DNA from: Desulfobacterales bacterium
Lineage (GTDB): Bacteria; Desulfobacterota; Desulfobacteria; Desulfobacterales; JANQIE01
Assembly: GCA_028282295.1 (NCBI GenBank)
Contig: JANQIE010000268.1
Location: forward strand, 1 to 47,708
Reading direction: 5' to 3'
DNA length: 47,708 bases
Shown: piece after piece, positions 44,243 to 47,708 of the stretch
How positions within the stretch are numbered: the first letter of the stretch is position 1
Layout: every line of letters starts with the position of its first letter
Notes under the pieces: generated by a model
What the model was told of the DNA's origin: nothing
The model's database searches: none
The model's input: the letters and a program-made list of their open reading frames with translations, nothing else
Program-made: the position numbers and the translations under genes

Positions 44243-45439
44243 ATGATGCTCCAAATGCTGATCATCGGCGGTGGTATACACGGTGTTCATCTTGCGCATT
44301 GTCTATTGCAGCAGTCGCCGCTGAGGCACGATGACATCCGAATTTTAGACCCTCATGATGAATTGCTGCATGAATGGTGGCGGTGCGTGCGAAACTGCGG
44401 TATGCAGTATTTGCGGTCGCCTTCGGTGCACCATATCGACATCAATCCGTTTTCCCTGGACAAGTACGCTGCTTTGGCAGCAAACAGGCAGGACGCCAAT
44501 TTCATACCACCCAAAAGTAGGCCATCTGTGGAATTGTTTCATCGTCATTGCCGAATGGTGATCGATGACCATCGGCTGGAGTCTCTGCAAATCAGGGGGC
44601 GTGCTTTGGAAATGCTAAACGGGAATGGCCATGTAAGCGTCGTGACCGCAAAGGAAACGATCCTGGCCCGGTTTGTGCTGTTTGCACTGGGGATGGGTGA
44701 ACAGCCACTCTGGCCGCCTTGGGCGGCCCGCCTCAGAGAACAGGGGGTACTGGTGAATCATGTGTTCGATCCCGGTTTCCGTCTGAAAGACATACAGGAC
44801 GGCGGCCCGATTGCGGTGATCGGTGCCGGGATCAGCGGTGGGCAACTGGCACTGCATCTGGCAAAAAAAGGATTTGAAAGCGTCCTGCTGATCTCAAAAA
44901 GGGCCATCCAGGTAAGCGACTTCGATTTTGACCCGGGCTGGCTGGGTCCAAAGTATTTGGGCCGGTTCCACCGTCAATCGAATGATCAGCGCCGGCAGCA
45001 GATAATGGCTGCCAGAGCCAAAGGCAGTGTTCCCCGGGACATGAAGCTTGCGTTGGATAAAGCAGCGGCAATGAATCAACTCACGTGCATTGCCGACGAT
45101 ATCACCGACGCGAAATGCCAAAACGGCGGCGCCTTACTGATTGGACGGCACGGCCAATACGAGTGTCAAAAAATTGTTCTGGCCACCGGTTTTACGGAAA
45201 ACCGCCCGGGAAACGGGTTTATCAACCAGGCAATAAAAGAATTCGATTTAAAAGCAGCGGCTTGTGGATTTCCAGTGATCGGGCCGTCCCTTCAGTGGCA
45301 TGAGCGGATTTTCGTTACCGGCCCTCTTTCAGAACTTCAGGTTGGCCCTTCAGCGAGAAACATCGCCGGTGCAAGGCATTCGGGCAGAAGAATCACAGCC
45401 GCTTTCAACAAGGAGTCGATTTCCCGCAAGGTGATTTAG
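44243..45439 (+). CDS. FAD/NAD(P)-binding oxidoreductase (second flavoprotein of the island)
   Basis: 398 residues from ATG 44243 (TTGGAGAAAA upstream; the ATG at 44177 would add 22 non-conserved residues). The first Rossmann motif is LIIGGGIHGVHLAHCLL at the N-terminus, and a second is IAVIGAGISGGQLALHLAKKG near 195. A VLATGFTENRPG segment near residue 335 is the usual ATG motif. The fold recalls N-hydroxylating monooxygenases or CzcO-like flavoproteins. There is no C-terminal Cys tail as in the 37406 protein. Substrate unknown. Confidence 0.8.
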   Translation: MMLQMLIIGGGIHGVHLAHCLLQQSPLRHDDIRILDPHDELLHEWWRCVRNCGMQYLRSPSVHHIDINPFSLDKYAALAANRQDANFIPPKSRPSVELFHRHCRMVIDDHRLESLQIRGRALEMLNGNGHVSVVTAKETILARFVLFALGMGEQPLWPPWAARLREQGVLVNHVFDPGFRLKDIQDGGPIAVIGAGISGGQLALHLAKKGFESVLLISKRAIQVSDFDFDPGWLGPKYLGRFHRQSNDQRRQQIMAARAKGSVPRDMKLALDKAAAMNQLTCIADDITDAKCQNGGALLIGRHGQYECQKIVLATGFTENRPGNGFINQAIKEFDLKAAACGFPVIGPSLQWHERIFVTGPLSELQVGPSARNIAGARHSGRRITAAFNKESISRKVI

Positions 45440-45490
45440 GGCTTGCGCAGCCAACAATATTAACCCGGCAATAAAATACCTTTAAAATCG

Positions 45491-45514
45491 TGATTCCGGC
45501 GAGCGCCGGAATCA
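45491..45514. repeat. REP-like perfect hairpin
   Basis: TGATTCCGGC-GAGC-GCCGGAATCA, a perfect 10-bp stem with a 4-base loop, directly next to the long inverted-repeat copy that follows. No T-tract. Confidence 0.65.
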
Positions 45515-45515
45515 A

Positions 45516-45585
45516 GCGTCAATTCTGGATGCAGGATCAAGTCCGGCATGACGAAGGCTCAGGTATTTAGTCGCCGGTTTAATAA
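45516..45585. repeat. Left copy of the inverted repeat flanking the permease module
   Basis: This 70-base sequence occurs in inverted orientation at 47602-47676. It contains TCAAGTCCGGCATGACGAAGG and TTTAGTCGCCGGTTTAATAA blocks that are identical in both copies. Confidence 0.8.
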
Positions 45586-45639
45586 TGGCTGACGTGGTTA
45601 AAGGTAATCAATTTTTTTAGAAATCGAATGTAATCAGCT

Positions 45640-46815
45640 ATGGTGCAACCTCAAAAATCAGGCCATATCGCCCAAACTGCAAGTCACACAAACAGTAAGG
45701 CGACGCGCGCAATGTCAATCGATTCCCTACCCGTGCTTTTTCTGACAGTCGCTATTGTTTTTCTGCTCTCAGACCCGGAATCCAGCTCTCTTAACGCCTT
45801 GGCCATTGTTTTTATCAGCATCGTACTCGAAGCCATCCCGTTCATGCTGGTCGGATCGCTTGTCGGCGGTTTCATAGAAGCTTTTGTGAGCCGGGAACGC
45901 ATGGCCACCCTCCTGCCCCGCAAAGGCTGGTTGACGGTGTGTATTGCGGCCGGCGCAGGGCTTGTTTTTCCAGTTTGCGAATGTGCGGTGGTGCCGGTGG
46001 TTCGACGTTTGACCGGCAAAGGCCTGCCGTTCTCGGCGGCCATCGCTTATCTTCTCGGCGGTCCGATCATGAATCCTATCGTAGCGGCCTCAACGGCGTT
46101 AGCCTATGCCTTTGACTGGCGCATAGTCGTGCTGCGCTTGGGTTTGGGTTACGGCATTGCAGTGGCAATCGGGCTGCTCATGGGCAGGTTGTTCACTCGT
46201 GCCGAAGCCATCAAAGACAGCGGGGCCGCATCCCAAAACAACGCCTTAGCCTGTGGCTGTCATCATATTCCATTGGTGCATACGCATCACAAGATCCGTT
46301 CCGAAAAATCGCAACCCTTTCCATTGGCCATCGCAAATCCGGCAGGCAATTCCATGGATTGTGGCTGTGGTTGCAGTCATCCGGTTTCGGATGGTTGGAT
46401 CGGCAAGGCAGGGGCGGCCTTTACCCACGCCATGGATGATTTCCTGGCGGTGGGGCACTATCTTATCATTGGCGCTTTCATTGCCGCACTGGCGCAGACC
46501 TACATTGATCGTTCGAGTTTTTTGAGCTTGGCGGCCGCTCCGGTTCTGTCCGTGGTATTGATGATGGCGTTGGCGATCCTGCTGAATCTTTGCTCCGAAG
46601 CGGATGCCTTCATTGCCGCGTCTTTCCGCGGCTTGATGCCCATTCCGGCTCAAATGGCCTTCTTGTTGACCGGCCCCATGTTCGATCTCAAACTTCTGCT
46701 CATGTATCAAAGCGTTTTCACGCGGAAAGTCATTGTTGTCCTCGCGTCACTCATTCTTGCAGCAGTTCTGTTAACTGCAACCGGTCTTGAAATGCTCAAG
46801 GGGGTACTCCAATGA
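45640..46815 (+). CDS. DUF318/ArsP-type permease with a Cys/His-rich loop
   Basis: 391 residues from ATG 45640; the ATG at residue 25 (45712) is an alternative because neither has a clear ribosome-binding site. About eight hydrophobic segments are visible, in two bundles separated by a long hydrophilic loop. The first bundle has the family motif FPVCECAVVPVVRRL (C113, C115) and the GGPIMNP segment. The loop holds CGCHHIPLVHTHH (205-217) and CGCGCSH (241-247), a strong candidate metal-binding region. With the following TIGR03943-type gene it forms the same pair as YcgR/YcgQ in Bacillus. Direction of transport and metal are inferred. Confidence 0.88.
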   Translation: MVQPQKSGHIAQTASHTNSKATRAMSIDSLPVLFLTVAIVFLLSDPESSSLNALAIVFISIVLEAIPFMLVGSLVGGFIEAFVSRERMATLLPRKGWLTVCIAAGAGLVFPVCECAVVPVVRRLTGKGLPFSAAIAYLLGGPIMNPIVAASTALAYAFDWRIVVLRLGLGYGIAVAIGLLMGRLFTRAEAIKDSGAASQNNALACGCHHIPLVHTHHKIRSEKSQPFPLAIANPAGNSMDCGCGCSHPVSDGWIGKAGAAFTHAMDDFLAVGHYLIIGAFIAALAQTYIDRSSFLSLAAAPVLSVVLMMALAILLNLCSEADAFIAASFRGLMPIPAQMAFLLTGPMFDLKLLLMYQSVFTRKVIVVLASLILAAVLLTATGLEMLKGVLQ

Positions 46816-47585
46816 AAACGCCGGAACAAGCGATGAAACGGTGGCTGCACCCTGCCGTGTTCGCCACCTGGACCGGGTTGCTGATCTATATCCTGGTCAG
46901 CCGGCGCTATATCGCTTTCCTGCGGCCGGAATTTGGTATCCTGCTGGCATTAGCTCTTTTTATCGCCATGGGCTTTATGCTTGCAGCCATGATTCGTCCC
47001 AAAAAAGAAGAGATGAACACATCCGCTGTTTTGCGTTCGTTGGTGCTGTTGATGCCGGTTTTGTATTTTGTGGCAATTCCGGACGCCATGCTTGGTAACC
47101 AAGCGTTTAAAAAGAGATTCATTGGAACCAATAACGGCGCTATCAGTCGCCAGGCGCCATCCATACTGTCACCTCAGGGAGCAGGAAACGATCCGCACGT
47201 TGCGTCACCACCGGAAAAATCAGGAGGCGCCCGGCAAGAAACGCCCCAGGAGCGAACCATCCTTGATATTTTTCGCAACCCCGATTTGTATAAAGGCCAA
47301 CGGGTGATTGTCACGGGTATGATCCTGCACGATGAGCAGCTCAAATCGCATTTCGGGGGCAGGGACACGGCGGTGTATCGTTTCCTGATCAACTGCTGTG
47401 CCGCGGACGCATTGCCCCTGGCGATTGCGCTGGATTCGGATCAGGCAGATGCTTTTGCAAACGATCAATGGGTCCAGGTGGATGGGATCTTCGATCTTCA
47501 GCAGATCAATGGTAAACCTGTTCCAATCGTTTCGAAGCCTCAAATCAAACCGATTGAAGCACCTGCAGTCCCATACCTGTTCTGA
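46812..47585 (+). CDS. TIGR03943/DUF1980 family protein (YcgQ-like permease partner)
   Basis: 257 residues. Start overlaps the permease stop in an ATGA arrangement, so translation is coupled. Two or three hydrophobic segments occupy the first 100 residues, followed by a Ser/Pro linker and a soluble domain. That domain has the conserved LDIFRNPDLYKGQRVIVTG and FLINCCAADALPLAIAL segments, with a Cys pair. Domains of this family are found with DUF318 permeases and are called putative permease subunits. Confidence 0.9.
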   Translation: MKTPEQAMKRWLHPAVFATWTGLLIYILVSRRYIAFLRPEFGILLALALFIAMGFMLAAMIRPKKEEMNTSAVLRSLVLLMPVLYFVAIPDAMLGNQAFKKRFIGTNNGAISRQAPSILSPQGAGNDPHVASPPEKSGGARQETPQERTILDIFRNPDLYKGQRVIVTGMILHDEQLKSHFGGRDTAVYRFLINCCAADALPLAIALDSDQADAFANDQWVQVDGIFDLQQINGKPVPIVSKPQIKPIEAPAVPYLF

Positions 47586-47601
47586 CCACGTCCTATCTTT
47601 G

Positions 47602-47676
47602 TTATTAAACCGGCGACTAAATATGTAAGCCTTCGTCATGCCGGACTTGATCCGGCATCCAGAATAGAATTGACGC
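47602..47676. repeat. Right copy of the inverted repeat flanking the permease module
   Basis: Inverted copy of 45516-45585, with a 5-base insertion in an ATTCT tract and a few substitutions. It lies 16 bases after the TIGR03943-type stop and contains the hairpin GCCGGACTTGATCCGGC. Confidence 0.8.
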
Positions 47677-47708
47677 TCTCCTAATTCCCAAATGCGGTTA
47701 TTCTGAAA

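Noticed and set aside
1-47708. CRISPR array or prophage
   Set aside because: No regularly spaced direct repeats, cas genes, integrase or phage structural genes were seen.

Overview
The window looks like a chromosome segment of a Gram-negative sulfate-reducing bacterium of the Desulfobacterota, probably near the Desulfobacteraceae/Desulfosarcinaceae. The main reason is a complete aprBA-qmoABC dissimilatory sulfate-reduction block. Supporting it are a typical deltaproteobacterial information-processing operon and many small hairpin repeats between genes. No tool was run, so all family names rest on motifs and gene order read directly from the sequence.

Layout. 1-1870: tail of an unknown gene, then mostly empty sequence with one HEAT-repeat microprotein. 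1868-14893 (minus): a long translation/RNA gene train transcribed as rimP, nusA, infB, ylxP-type DUF503, rbfA, DHH phosphoesterase, truB, rpsO, pnp, M16 peptidase, dut, metallo-beta-lactamase hydrolase. 15161-21347 (minus): tRNA-Gly, then the infC-rpmI-rplT-pheS-pheT-merR cluster; infC appears to start with ATA. 21730-27504: accessory housekeeping genes (deaminase, HsdR_N-like protein, dGTPase, three YkgJ-type cysteine-cluster proteins, an SDR lacking the catalytic Lys). 27764-35434 (plus): aprB, aprA, qmoA, qmoB, qmoC. 35884-36659: an arginine-rich small protein and an OsmC protein.

36745-47585 is the most unusual part: what looks like a zinc-limitation island. It holds a Fur-family regulator (probably Zur) beside a perfect 16-bp palindrome and a divergent flavoprotein ending in CCGSGCSC. 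These are followed by a small CxxC protein, a FeoB-like GTPase/permease with an aberrant G4 motif, a His-rich ZnuA solute-binding protein, a DksA whose zinc-finger cysteines are mostly lost, a cysteine-motif-free L33 (rpmG), a disulfide flavoreductase, a second flavoprotein, and a DUF318 permease with a Cys/His loop coupled to a TIGR03943/DUF1980 protein. No znuB or znuC is present. The gene content suggests zinc import plus zinc-sparing replacement of DksA and L33. The pairing of ZnuA with a FeoB-like GTPase rather than an ABC permease is the best candidate here for an undescribed system.

Several families of short palindromic, MITE-like repeats sit in the gaps. These include three 75-143 bp copies with matching terminal inverted repeats, a 122-bp inverted-repeat element between aprA and qmoA, and a roughly 70-bp inverted repeat pair flanking the permease/TIGR03943 module.
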